Shown here piece by piece: positions 37,046 through 48,981 of a DNA stretch of 64,000 nt; position 1 is the stretch's first letter; every line of letters starts with the position of its first letter. The notes below the pieces were generated by a model. The model worked only from the letters and a program-made list of their open reading frames with translations, was not told the DNA's origin and ran no database searches. The stretch is from Caenorhabditis elegans. Lineage: Eukaryota > Nematoda > Chromadorea > Rhabditida > Rhabditidae. The position numbers and the translations under genes were made by a program. The stretch is taken from positions 10,912,001-10,976,000 of the forward strand of contig NC_003284.9 of NCBI RefSeq assembly GCF_000002985.6, read 5' to 3'.

Positions 37046-38856
37046 CATCAGGGAGTGATAAAAAGAATGAGGAAGGGGGTTGAAAATACTACTGTAGTAT
37101 AGGAAAGAAGAGAGGTATCAACTTTTCTTTCTATTTTTTTTAAGGAAAAATGCTCTACGCTTCTACTCAAACCAAAAGTGAGGCTAAAGATCAAAAAGAG
37201 TTGTGCGGTGAGCAGAAAAGTTAGAGAGAAACAGGAAGCAGTAATGGATGCTGAGAACGTTTTCAAATCGAACTCAAAGCCTGCGAGTATGCATTGATTA
37301 TGATCGAGTCTTGAAGAGTAAAATACTAGACCAAAACAGAAATTATTCAGAATTGAGCAAACCTGTGCGGGTCAGAAAGTCATGTTGCCTTCAGGAAGTA
37401 GCAAAGATTAAAAAAAAACAATTAATTTTAAAAAGTATACAAACTTTCAAGTGAAAAAAAAAACAAAATTGCTTTTCTCATAGGTAATCTGTTTGAAATT
37501 GGAATTTGTTGTTCCTATTCATATGTCTTTTGGTGTATTAAAACCCCATATCTAAACAAAATAAGTTCTCCTCCCTATGTCGTCACATATCCATCAACTC
37601 CACTTTGAGTGATATTTTATCCTCGGCACTTTTCTTCGTTTCACAACACAACACAACATTTCGCACACATTTTTCATCCTCGTTATTTATTGCACAGTTG
37701 TTCAATTTAAAATCACTTTGAGGAGGTCCACCGCGGTCATTTGTTGCTCGGAAACTATACTATAATGTTCGAAGATGAGATTGATGACATTCTAGGAATC
37801 GACTCAAAAACTCGAAACTTTTGGTTTCTTGACAAACCCATATCATGCGAGCTTTTCGAGGTTGCAAACTTCAGGAAAGCATGCATCCGAAACGTCGAAA
37901 TTTGAGCGAGCTGCTGACAAGTGCTGATGAACAAATCATATCCTTCGTGTTTTAATAAAAGCTTGGTGGCTGATGTGTCAGGCGAAAAACGAAAAAGAAA
38001 AGCAAAGAAAAGATAAGAGCAAGTCAGAAGCGGTATGGGCAACGGAAGCACACGCGACAATTTTTTCCACGAATCAGTGAGAAGCGAAGAAAGAAGAAGT
38101 TCAGGTGAAACATGAGATTCTGCTGAGAAGTGAGCAAGACAAGAGCAAAGCAGAGAGTTTGGAATGAAGCAAGTATGAAGATTATATGATTGATAGGCGG
38201 TGACTCATTAAGGTGGAATTACAAAAAATGTGAAGAGCTCATTCTTAATCACTACCAGTTGTGGGTGAATAAAATGGAGTTATGGAGACAATAATTTATG
38301 ATTTAAAATATATCAAATCACTAAAAATTTCACTGTAAGTATTAAAAAAATACATCCAAAACCAGTCGTCTCATTTTGGCAGTTGGGCACATTACAACGC
38401 TGAATGCAATTTCAAACTCAATCGAAATTATGCAGCCGTAAGAATCAAAAATACTGTGAGAGAGTACAAATTATCGGAAAGTAATTTTAAAAAACTGCCC
38501 CCCCCCCCCCCGAAATTCAATGTGCCACTTCTCTTGGTTTATTCTACTTTCAGTCTCCAATTTAAACAAAAATTAGATTTTACACTCATTTCATATTCTG
38601 ATTTTTATCCCAGACTGCATGTGACCACGTCACAAGTGTCACTTTTTGATTTTTCCGCAGCATTTTCTTTACGTTCATCATCCCTTAGCGTATCACAAAA
38701 ATTTATTACACTTATATTACGAATACGCAAATCATATGAGCCAGACATGTGCAACAATGTGGAATGAAAAAATACATACAAATATACAAATACACAGAGG
38801 GTCGGGTGAACATTTAAAACTGAAAACCAAACTCAAAATTCAAAAGAAAAACGCAT
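37046..38856. other. intergenic, between the TSP1 gene promoter and the small Cys-rich gene
   Basis: About 1.8 kb. Holds the TSP1 gene 5' flank, the (C)14 tract at 38498-38511 and the 3' flank of the small Cys-rich gene. A 101-codon minus-strand frame at 37755-38060 has no domain or splice support. Confidence 0.45.
38498..38511. repeat. 14-base poly-C / poly-G tract
   Basis: An uninterrupted run of 14 C on the plus strand (14 G on the minus). In C. elegans such G tracts are G-quadruplex-forming sites that delete when the helicase DOG-1 is lost. Confidence 0.9.
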
Positions 38857-39317
38857 CTAAATCGCAAGACATCGGCAGTCGTATAAAGTGTTGTAGGTGT
38901 AACGGAAGTTCATGCACTTGCCAGGGCAATATCCTTCAGGATCCATACATTTTCTGCAGAACAAAAACTTAATAACTTGCTGTCAGTGTCAACTTCTCTC
39001 AAATATTTTTTTCAAATAATTTACGCAATCTTAACGTACCTTGTAAAAGTGTTGAATCCGCAAATGTGTGGAGCTAATGTACCTCCTTGGACATTAGGGA
39101 CAGGGTTGTAATCAGGAACTATTCCTGACCGTATATTTCCCTGCAAAGCAAAAATGTTATATGTTCTCAAAAAAAAAAACATTTTTAAGCAATAAAAATT
39201 GTTGATGTTTACCTAGCTCACCTGATTTGCTCCATACCAGTGATTTGGGGCATACGGCCATTGCGACAACACTGCACCAACCAATAAACAACTAACGATG
39301 TAAATTTTAACAGTCAT
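38857..39317 (-). CDS. small secreted Cys-rich protein, 3 exons, 97 aa
   Basis: Exons 39222-39317, 39040-39140 and 38857-38953 join in phase (294 nt), each with good GT/AG borders. A signal peptide (MTVKIYIVSCLLVGAVLS) is followed by a Trp/Tyr/Asn/Pro-rich stretch (QWPYAPNHWYGANQ), a Pro/Gly segment (IVPDYNPVPNVQGG) and a compact C-terminus with six Cys (HICGF, KCMDPEGYCPGKCMNF, DCRCLAI). Every exon is too short to stand out as an open frame, so the gene is visible only through its splice sites. The Cys pattern suggests three disulphides, but I do not recognise the family; function unknown. It lies on the same strand as the TSP1 gene, about 2 kb upstream of it. Confidence 0.75.
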
Positions 39318-42133
39318 GAGATGGAAACGATGAAAAGTGATGAAAGTAAGTGAAAAGAATAAAAGAAAGGCGACGTGATGATGTTGTCAGTTAGTGAGGT
39401 AAAACGAGGTGAACACGAAGATTGATGGCGTCATATGTATCACAGTTTTTGTAATGGTTTCGTTCAATTTTTGACATGAATTGTTTCAGAAACCGGTGTA
39501 TTTGAACCCTGACACTCATGGTGATTAATTCTGTTTTCGAAATTAAAAGGTGTTGAGAGGTTGGAAAAAACAATACTCACCAACATTCAAATAATTGGAA
39601 AATTAAACTTTCTATAAAAATTGTTCTGTAAAATTTGTTCATTGACAAAAACTGTTACTGTTACTCTATCGTATAAAACTATCATGTGTTTTATTATACA
39701 AGATAAGATAAAGCCTCTTTTAAAATGTTATCCGTCATAATGCATTTTAACAATTTTTACTAAATTATTATTATTAATTTGATCGTTTGGGCAATTTCGC
39801 TCATGTTCTTTGTTGGTGAAAAACTTTACTGAATGATAATTATTCTAATAAATTATTGCACATTTATTTCCAAAAAAATTAAACTATGTTGAAGTTTAGA
39901 CATTTCAGTGATGTGTGTATAACAAAGAAAATGTTTCAAATATATATTAAAACTGCTTTCAGACACGCCATCATTATTGCTTACTTCCGTTTGTTTTGAA
40001 ATATTTTTCAAGCAAATATGAACCTAGGTACGTTTCTGCCATAAAACTTTCCCTTTTACCAAGCAGAACCCAAACGCATGTTGCTGTTGTGATCGTTCCG
40101 TAGGTCGCATAATAAAAGTATCTATAAATTGTTATCAGCAAGTTCCAATCGTGTCCCTGTCATGTTTAACTAAAAGTAGAATGCGTGTCATGAATTCTGA
40201 GGTAACCTTAAAATCACTAATGTCGTACATGGTCTTAAAAAGCCAAACCCTAAAGGCGCAACAAAAATGACGTACGATAATAAAAACGTATATGCCTATG
40301 GAAAATCAATCAAGAGGAGGGAAAAATGGTTATTAAGTTTTTCAGGAAAAAAACGATGACTTTATGAATTAGCACTGAAGATAGCATTTCCTAAATAATT
40401 AAATGAACAACTGATTGATGATGAAAACAAATAATGTTCATACGTGTTAGATTATTTCAGTCAACTTTCAAATACCAAATAAAATGCGCTCTGCTGAAAT
40501 TATCTGAACAATCACCATATGGCTACCATATTCTCTAATTACAATTAAGCCAGGCTTGTTTTGATGGCCATTGTTCATAAAAACGCATTAGATTATTTTA
40601 CTCTGAAATTGACGATTTTCCCAAAAACTGTTTTGAAAATAAGCTGTTCTCACAAAAAATCAGAGCAGGACTATTTATACTAATGTGTGGCTTGTAACCG
40701 TGCAAAGTTTTTATTGTGTAAAAACGTTAAAGGTGGAGTAGCGTCAGTGTGTATTTTGTCTAAATACACTTATAATGATCCAAAACGACTGAATATCATA
40801 ATAAAACACTTCAAAAAATTTTAGATTTTCATAATTTCCGGTCAAAGTTTTGGCAGATTGCCAAAATTTTGAAAATTGAAATTGAAAAAATTGTTGGTCG
40901 ACTTCCAAAATTATGAGTGGCAAAAACTGAGTAATTGTTACTTTTTGACATTAAATAAAAAATTATCAAAATATTTTTTTAAAGCTTCATTGTGATATGC
41001 GGTAATTTTGAGACCACTGGAGTAGTTTTTAGCAATTTCCCCACTGGCGCTACTCCCCCTTTAATATGTCTTTGAGGAAAGAAATTCATAGAAAAATGAG
41101 CTTGAAACAAGATAAACATGATCTAAGCCGCGAAAGCAAACAAAATGGCCAAAAAAAATACTGGAATACATAATGTTGGATCTTCAAAATAATCTGAAAA
41201 CAAAATTCGATAAACATCTAAAATGCGCTGAACTAGTTGAAAATGTTTTAGATACATTCATCAGAACTGGTTAGGTACTTTTAAATGTTTCAGGAAGCCT
41301 CAGATAAAATAAAAATTAACAAAAAAGTGCGTGCAAATTGGTAAGTGGTATTGGCAAATCGGAATTGAATTAATGATTTTGTACTTATTCTCCACGCCCA
41401 TTCGTTTTCAAAAAATTCCCGCGCTACTAGCTCATTAATTATTTAAAATCTTAACAATGCATAAATTTTCGTAATGCTTTAATTCAATGAAGGTACAACT
41501 TAAAAACTTTCTTCAGTTTGAGTCAATGTAAAGTCTGTGCAAACAGAACATGATGTATAATTATAGATCGGTAAAGCAATCAAAACGGTTTAATGGCTTC
41601 TCTCTTTCCTGACAATGATTTCCACATTTAAATGGCAATACACGGCCTCAAATTCATTGATTTTCGTTCAATTTTTTGTTTATCGTTTTGTGGTTTTATT
41701 TTCTTCAAGATTTTCAGAAATTGAAAATAATATACAACAAAAAAGAACCGCCTTGAAATAGAGAGTCGTCAAGATATTTTAATAGCCGTTTTCTTATCAA
41801 TTCATTCCTATACACAACGTTTCCAACAGATCCCTTTCTTTTGTCTAGGCCTTGTCTTATTTTTTGTACGGGTGCTTTCTTCCATATGCAAATGGTAGCT
41901 AACAATTTCTTTTTACATTTATGTCTTGAGAACGACTTTTCTCACTGAAGTTTGCTGTCGATATTTTTGTTTTCAGATTTTCTGATAATTTTTGTTCGAT
42001 TTTTATTTATTCATTTATTTAAAAGTTTATTTGAAAGAAAATCTGAAATTTCTGTGACATCACCATCCTCCATAAAATTTTTGTAAAACAAATTTTTATT
42101 CGGTTTTTTGAACTGAAATATTAAAAATTCCAG
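39318..42133. other. intergenic region between divergent genes
   Basis: About 2.8 kb between the minus-strand small Cys-rich gene and plus-strand pbo-4, so it should carry both promoters. It is AT-rich throughout; I see no exon, RNA gene or transposon end in it. Confidence 0.5.
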
Positions 42134-45100
42134 ATGTGGATTAAACTATTATTCTTTTTCACTACTCTGCTAGTATCCACAAGTGGTCTGGGGGACGATG
42201 GAATCACAGCTCTTCTTGACCCCAACTCTACAGAATTTTCAACGGTGTTACCGTCTAACAATTCTGAGAAATTTAGCTACATGTTAGCATCTGTGAAAAA
42301 CATGAACATGACAGCGTGAGTTTTAAGAAATCTCAATATTTGATTTCAAATGTCAAATTTTCAGCTCCGAATTTGAAGAGTTCATAAAAGTACTCAAACA
42401 TAGGCAATCTAAAGATCATTCTGGTGAGCACGTTGGTAATGAGCACGATGAATCACATGGAATCAGTGTTGTGTCTTGGCATTGGGACTACGTGAAAAAC
42501 GAGTTGGTGCTCACCCTATTTTTCATCGTTATCGGTCTTTTTAAACTTGGTATGTAAAAACTGTTTTATGTGGGTATGCACTCAGCTGGCGCCTTTCCTA
42601 CTTTTCATCTTGCCGCAATGACTCAAAAATTAAAACACTAGATATTTGAACGATTTGTGAGGTATCAAATAGTCAATGATCATAGACGGAAAAGTTTCAT
42701 TCCAGAAAAAATTGCACTATAATGATAAGAAACTGAATGTTTCATGATTATCATTACTTTGATATAGTATCCGGTTATACTAGATGAGAGTTGGCGAGAT
42801 TTTTTGTAAAAGTACATTGTGACTATATCCAAATTTTCGAAAAAAAAAAGTAGTGACTATATTTCCTAGTTGAAAAAGGTTTATAAGTATAATGTAATAT
42901 GATCGTATTGAAATAAAATTGATTTTTTTTTCAGTATATCACCACACCTTTGTCACTAGAAAAATTCTTCCCGAATCATGTTGCTTGATCTTTATTGGCA
43001 TTGCTATTGGATTCTTTTTTGTGTAAGTTACATCCAGATAAAGTATGTAAATAGTTTGTCTGTTCAGTGGAGATGCGACTCACGCGTCTATCAAATTCCT
43101 GGAATTCAAATCGAAAGTGTTCTTCTTCTACCTCTTGCCTCCAATTATTCTGGAATCTGCTTACTCTTTAAAGGATAGAGCATTTATTGAGAATATTGGA
43201 ACTATCCTTCTCTATGCTGTTGTGGTAAAATTGTTATTCTAAAACGAACTAAATGGAATTGTTATAGGGAACAATTTTGAACATTGTTCTGCTAGCAGCT
43301 GCACTTTTGATTTTGATTTGGGTTGGAATAATGGGAAAATACAATCTCAGTGTCATGGATATCCTGACATTCGCATCACTTGTAGCAGCAGTAGATCCTG
43401 TGGCAGTTCTCGCAGTATTCCAAGAAGTTGGAGTTAACAAGATGTTGTATTTCATGGTGTTTGGAGAGTCATTATTTAATGATGCCGTTACTATTGTTTG
43501 TTATAATCTTGCTATTGAATTCCAAACACTTCCGGATTTTACATGGTATCATGTAAGTTTACAACTATTTTCTGTGACACAATTTAAAATGGTAATTTAA
43601 GGGATTCCTAGGATTATTGTCATTTTTGTGCGTGTCAATTGGTGGTTTGATTATTGGATTAATTTGTGGTGCAATTTCCTCATTTGTAACAAAGTTTACA
43701 ACAGATGTTCGAGGTATGCAGATGTACTCTAACTGTTGAAATTCTAATTAGTTTGAAATTTGCAGTTGTCGAACCAGTTGTCTTGTTTGGAATGGCTTAC
43801 CTTGCTTATCTGGGAAGTGAAATGTTCCACTTTTCTGGAATTATTGCACTGATTGCCTGCGGATTGTTTCAAACTCATTATGCCTGTTGTAACATCTCGT
43901 ATAAATCTTTCACAAGTGTGATGTACATAACAAAAGTTTGCAGGTAAATTCAAATACTATTACTTCTTAGGAATTATATTAATTTCAGTACACTTTGCGA
44001 GTCGCTTATTTTTATTATTCTCGGAGTTATGCTTGTAAATGAAAGGGAATGGTTTTGGACAGACTGGCATCCTGTGTTCTCTGCAGTTTCGGTTGTGCTC
44101 TGTGTTGTTGTGAGATTTGGAGTCACATTTTTCTTAACCTATTTTGTCAATCAATTTACGGGTGGTGTGCGACATATTTCTTTTCAAGAGCAGTTCATTA
44201 TGGTATGATATTCAATGTTGGTAATAAGAATTTTTATAATTTTCTAGTCATACGGAGGCCTTCGTGGTGCCGTGTCTTTCTCCTTGGTTTTTATGATATC
44301 TGCAAACCCAGATGTCAAGAACACAATGCTTGGTGCAACGTATGCAGTTATCCTTTTCACCAACATCATCCAGGTTATTATTTACTTATCAAAAATTACA
44401 AGTTTAAACGGTATTAAGGGTTCTACGATCAAACTATTTGTCAAATGGCTAAATATTCGTTTGGCTAAAAAAGAAGATCACTTCCGTCTTTTCATTGAGT
44501 TTAACAATGGCATGGTGCAGCATTTATCGCAAGGAATCGAAGACTTGTGTGGTGACAAGAGTTTAAGCCTGATTGTGAGTTCTCAAGTGAGAAATTATGA
44601 TATAAAATTTCATATTTTCAGAACAGAATGAGTGAACTTTCTAAAAAATATGTTCGGCCTCTCCTCGAGAAAAATTATACTGCTAATAAAGCTAAGAAAG
44701 AAGGAAAATTGGTAGAACTCAACAGAGCAGTTGCAATGCGGTGAGATAATAAAAGAATAGTCCGTGATTCATTTTGCTCCAGCAAATTTTTATTATCATT
44801 TTTCCTTAATTAAAAATAATACCCCTAAATCCTGTAAGCCTAAAAATTCCAGAGAGGCGCTGAACAACAGTCCATCACAAAGTTCATTCCAAAGACAGCA
44901 CACAATTGATGAGATGGCGGAAAGCGGAGCTTTACCACACGACTTATTGGATGAAGAGCACCAGGGACACCATCATCACGGACAAGTGCACCCAGACAAT
45001 GAAGATGCTGACCAGCGTGCAAATGAGCTTATCAAAGACGTGTCTTCTATTCGTCAGCTCATGCACAATCCATTCGAAGATGTACGTAATTTGATAAAAT

Positions 45101-46059
45101 TGATAAGAGTCTAATGTTGAGAATAATTGTTTCAGTGCTACCTGGACCGCAATTTGACACACGAGGAGGAAAAAGAGCAAGCACGATTGAAAATGAAAAA
45201 GACAAGAGCATTCAAATTTTCTTCAGTGTAAGATTGTGAAACAAATGCAGCGTTGGATGTACTTTCTGTAATTTTTTTCAGAAGGAAAACAATAGGATTC
45301 TTTGGAAAAAAGAAGTCAGTTCGCAGACATGCCACTCAACAAGGCATCCTTCACTCTGCAATTGCAACCATCGGAGTACAATCAGTTGATCGACCATCAA
45401 CGTCAAGTGAGTTTTGAACTCATTCAGTGATACATACATAATTGTGACTGTCACTCCAAGTAGCTGTGGAGGTCTATCCGTATTCGCAACTCGTTCTCTT
45501 ATCTTGTTTGACGTTGAACAAATTGTTATTTTAAGATAAGATAACATGTGTGGCAGTTATTCTTCTGACACGGAATGTGTATTTTGAACATTGGTATATT
45601 CGCGTACTGTAGTAAAAAAAACAAACAGTAAAACTCGAAAGGATTAGCATAAGTTCCCATAGATGTTTACAAAGTTTTTGCATTTTATAAACACAGTCTC
45701 GTTTAAAAAATATGTGATAATTTGAACGGCAAAAAATCTGTCTCACAATTCTTTAAAGTTGTATGCGATGATTGCAATAAAGATTTAAAATGCATAATAC
45801 TACCGACAATATTTATGAATATGCTATTCACATGTATACATCAATTCAAGAATTAATTTTTATCCGTCCCAATTACAATTTTTATACTTCAGTGAGCATT
45901 GAGGAATTCCTGAAGTTGGTGACAATACACTCAGAAATGAAATTAATTTTTTCAGCTCGAGTAAGTGTGGAAGATGAGGAGCAGGGTTTGACAATGAAAG
46001 AAATGGAAGAGGAACACCCACTTATGACAATCACAGAAAGCGAAGAGACAAGCTTCTGA
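42134..46059 (+). CDS. pbo-4: Na+/H+ exchanger (NHE/SLC9 family), 15 exons, 783 aa
   Basis: Exons 42134-42315, 42365-42549, 42935-43022, 43068-43224, 43268-43552, 43602-43713, 43766-43943, 43989-44202, 44248-44373, 44419-44574, 44622-44740, 44853-45081, 45136-45227, 45282-45406, 45956-46059 (2352 nt). A signal peptide ([17 protein letters not shown]) and a His/Glu-rich ectodomain precede the exchanger core. Landmarks: [15 protein letters not shown], the amiloride-site motif; [40 protein letters not shown]. The long cytosolic tail includes HHHHG-like and acidic stretches. PBO-4 (NHX-7) acts on the basolateral membrane of posterior intestine, releasing protons that trigger posterior body-wall contraction in defecation. 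The ATG follows a TTCCAG acceptor directly, so trans-splicing leaves no 5' UTR. The 45-nt intron at 44374-44418 is in frame; retention would add 15 residues. AATAAA lies near 46216. Confidence 0.92.
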
Positions 46060-46760
46060 TCTACCATTTATCCAACTAATTGTAATTTATTATTTTCTTT
46101 GTTTTTCACATTTTGCGCCTTCCCATTATCTTCTAATTTTTATTTCACGTCATTCATGTTTAAATTTATATGAACTAATAAGTTCCGCTTTTTGAAAAAG
46201 ACAATACAAATTTGAATAAACAAAAGTTTCCCCCAAGACCGCCCACATAAATAGACAACTCATTTACTCCACAGTTCGCATTGTCCCTCACTCTCTCTTA
46301 CTCAGTCATCAAAATTCTTGATATATCGTATCGTGAAGATCACCGTGCTACTTCAATTAGTTAGATGTGGAAATGAATACTAATTATTTTTAAAATTCTG
46401 AAAAGTCGCCTTCATTGTTATGATGTGCAACCTCTCAGCTCATGACCTATTCACAAATTTTCTTTGTTCTATTTGATAATTTTTATCCGGTATTTAGTTG
46501 TTGGTTTCTATTCTTAGAATACTCAAACAATATAGCAAAAATCATTAGTTTTTTTTATTTTGAAAATATCATTTTGTTAGTTCACATTTCACATTTCCAA
46601 TCTGCAATTTTTCCACTTTTGGTAATCCAAGAAGGCAAAACAGGAACTTTGTGCGATTATCTTCATCCGGCTCTTAGACTATAAATCTTCAAAAAGTTGA
46701 AAATGCATAAAAAGTAAAGGTGAAGCTTTTAGACTCTACTGTTGTATATTCTTCTTCACA

Positions 46761-47168
46761 ATGCTCTTACGCGGTGTATGCCTTGCTCTTCTCATTCTAG
46801 TCACAATCGTTCAATGCCAAAATGATAATGATCTGAAAGAAGAAAAACGGAGAATAGGTTTGCATTTATTTTGGATATAGTAAATTTCAGCAGTTTTCAA
46901 CGAAGAAAAACAATTCAAATAAAAACCCCATTCATATTTATTCATTTCTCATAACTTAATTCCAGGTCTCCGACTCCCCAATTTTCTACGATTCAAAGAT
47001 CCTGATGCTCTGATGATTCACAAAAGACGAATTGGTCTCCGGCTCCCCAACATGCTAAAGTTTAAAGATAGCAGTAACATGTACCACTTGGAAAAGCGCC
47101 GAATGGGGATGCGTCTTCCAAATATCATTTTCCTTCGTAACGAAAAAAAGAATGTACTTGAGTATTAA
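46761..47168 (+). CDS. neuropeptide-like precursor with three RLPN repeats, 2 exons, 99 aa
   Basis: Exons 46761-46857 and 46966-47168. A signal peptide (MLLRGVCLALLILVTIVQC) is followed by an acidic spacer and three copies of a peptide, each preceded by the basic cleavage site KRR: RIGLRLPNFLRF, RIGLRLPNMLKF and RMGMRLPNIIFLR. Acidic or His-containing spacers separate them. This is the organisation of neuropeptide precursors cut by EGL-3-type convertases. No Gly follows the repeats, so the mature peptides would not be C-terminally amidated. I do not recognise which nlp or flp symbol this carries. It lies 700 bp downstream of pbo-4 on the same strand, too far for a typical operon. AATAAA follows near 47231. 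Confidence 0.82.
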
Positions 47169-47534
47169 TGATGATGATTTTCGTTTATCTTTTTTTTATT
47201 TCTAATTTTTATACGTATTTTTAATTTTCAAATAAAATCATCATCAAACGTTATTTATCTTGCGTGTTTTCTGATTAACCGCAGTGACTCAAAAATTCCC
47301 CGAAAACGAAAAACAGTTGAACGGGAATATGGCAATAAAACTGGGACGGGAAGCGCTCTCCTGTCCAGCACACCTCAACAACCACATCAGCGGCATCAAC
47401 ACGAGGCCCACTGTAATCAAAAATCGAATCGATATATGCAAATCGTGTATTGTCTTTCTTCCTTTCTTTCCCATTGCTTTTTGCCTACCAAACGCTCATT
47501 CCTTCTCTTCAATCAATCGAACGCCAACCAACAA
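47169..47534. other. short intergenic spacer
   Basis: Contains the neuropeptide gene poly(A) region and the promoter of the next gene. Plus-strand frames here run into the first exon of the membrane protein but lack an independent signal. Confidence 0.4.
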
Positions 47535-48845
47535 ATGGCTCCTCGTAAGGAACGAGGGATCAATCAACTTTCAAAAATGATTATAGAGAGAGACTCTCTA
47601 GTGTGCAGCTTCACCAGCTTGCCGAGCGGAATGTTTGGAATTCAAAAAGTAAGGTAGTATGTAATAAATAATTACAAAAGTAATAATAATAGTTCCTGCT
47701 CAACATTAGCTTGATGGTAGATATGGTTTTCATCATGGCTTGCCTTCTCAACTACGTCAGCTTTCACGTTGGAAACGACTTTTATGGTATAGTTTTTTTT
47801 CAATCCGAAAATATGTGTACGTGAATCTTAGATCCTTCAGCTGTTTCTGTTTCCTTTGTACACGTTGGTGCTGTTTTTGTCTGTATTGTCATCCTTTTGT
47901 CTACCATTTATGCAACATATGGACTATCTGTCATGAATCTACGCAAAATGTGCACCGCTCTATTTATTTGGGTAAGTGGTTATATTATAACAAATTATTT
48001 CTAGAAACCGCATACAAAATACCGTGCAGAGTGTGTTCCGAATGAACTAATCTAGCATTTTGAAAAAATTAATAGCAGTATCGGTTTTGGATCTTTGCCG
48101 CGTCAAATTTTTAAAAAAATATTTTGAGATGTTTTATTACGAAATTTGTTCATTTGGTAACATTTTGAATCTATTCAAGGGAAGAACCAGAACTGATACT
48201 CCTCCTTCAATGATGCTCATGAAAACTATAACTTTCAAATTTATAGCTTGGCCACTTGGCTTGTGCTGGACTATTTTTGGTCGCTGTACTGATTGCATGG
48301 GTTAGAGACTTCAACTACGATCCATTCTCTATTCAACAGTCTACCTGCCAATTCACTCGAATTCCAGATGCATGCGATGTTTCTCTTGAGCAGTACCTGG
48401 TTAGAAACAATTTTTTTTTTGAAAAATGATGACGATGTATTTTTCTCAGGCAGCAATTTCGGCGTTTGTTATCATAATTGCGTTCTTCAAGTTTGCCCAA
48501 ATTATGTGTCTTCGTGCTCTTTGCATTTTCAGCCAAGACGTTTTTCAACATGTTGATTGCGAAAGCTTTTACAATCGCTGGTGAGAATTGAAAATTTAAA
48601 AATGTATGCATTAAAAAGTTTAGCCTTACTGAGCCGGATCGTCGTCGTCGCCAAGCTCTCCGGCGTGCTCAACGTGAGGCTCAGGGAACCACTGGTGGTG
48701 AAGATAGGGAGACCGATGAAGAGGATGTAGGAATTAAAACGATGTTTTTTTAACACTTTTATATAGGTTTCAGGTGGTTGTGTTTGAACGTGTGACTGGT
48801 CGTTTTCCTGGTGGCAGTGCTATCAAAGACAACAGCATTGCCTAA
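47535..48845 (+). CDS. four-pass membrane protein of unknown function, 8 exons, about 250 aa
   Basis: Exons 47535-47544, 47587-47653, 47710-47786, 47832-47971, 48247-48399, 48450-48580, 48624-48726 and 48774-48845 (753 nt, in frame). Four hydrophobic spans can be read: MVFIMACLLNYV, HVGAVFVCIVILLSTIYATY, LACAGLFLVAVLIAW and AISAFVIIIAFFKFAQIM. Between spans 3 and 4 is a loop with two Cys (STCQFTRIPDACDV), as in tetraspan families (MARVEL, claudin and similar), but no diagnostic motif was seen. The C-terminal tail is basic then acidic (PDRRRRQALRRAQREA, DRETDEEDVVVF). The 42-nt first intron keeps frame if retained, giving an alternative N-terminus, and 47832 or 47841 could both serve as the exon-4 start. 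It converges on nas-10, with 136 bp between the stops. Confidence 0.72.
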
Positions 48846-48981
48846 AAGATTGAACGTGACGTGCTAACGATCATAAATTTGTGAACATTATTTCTCTTCG
48901 TCAAATTTATTTTTGCGGAAATAACATATACTTTGTCAAAAACAATCAAATTGGGTGAAATATACAAAAATCGAGGAGAAG

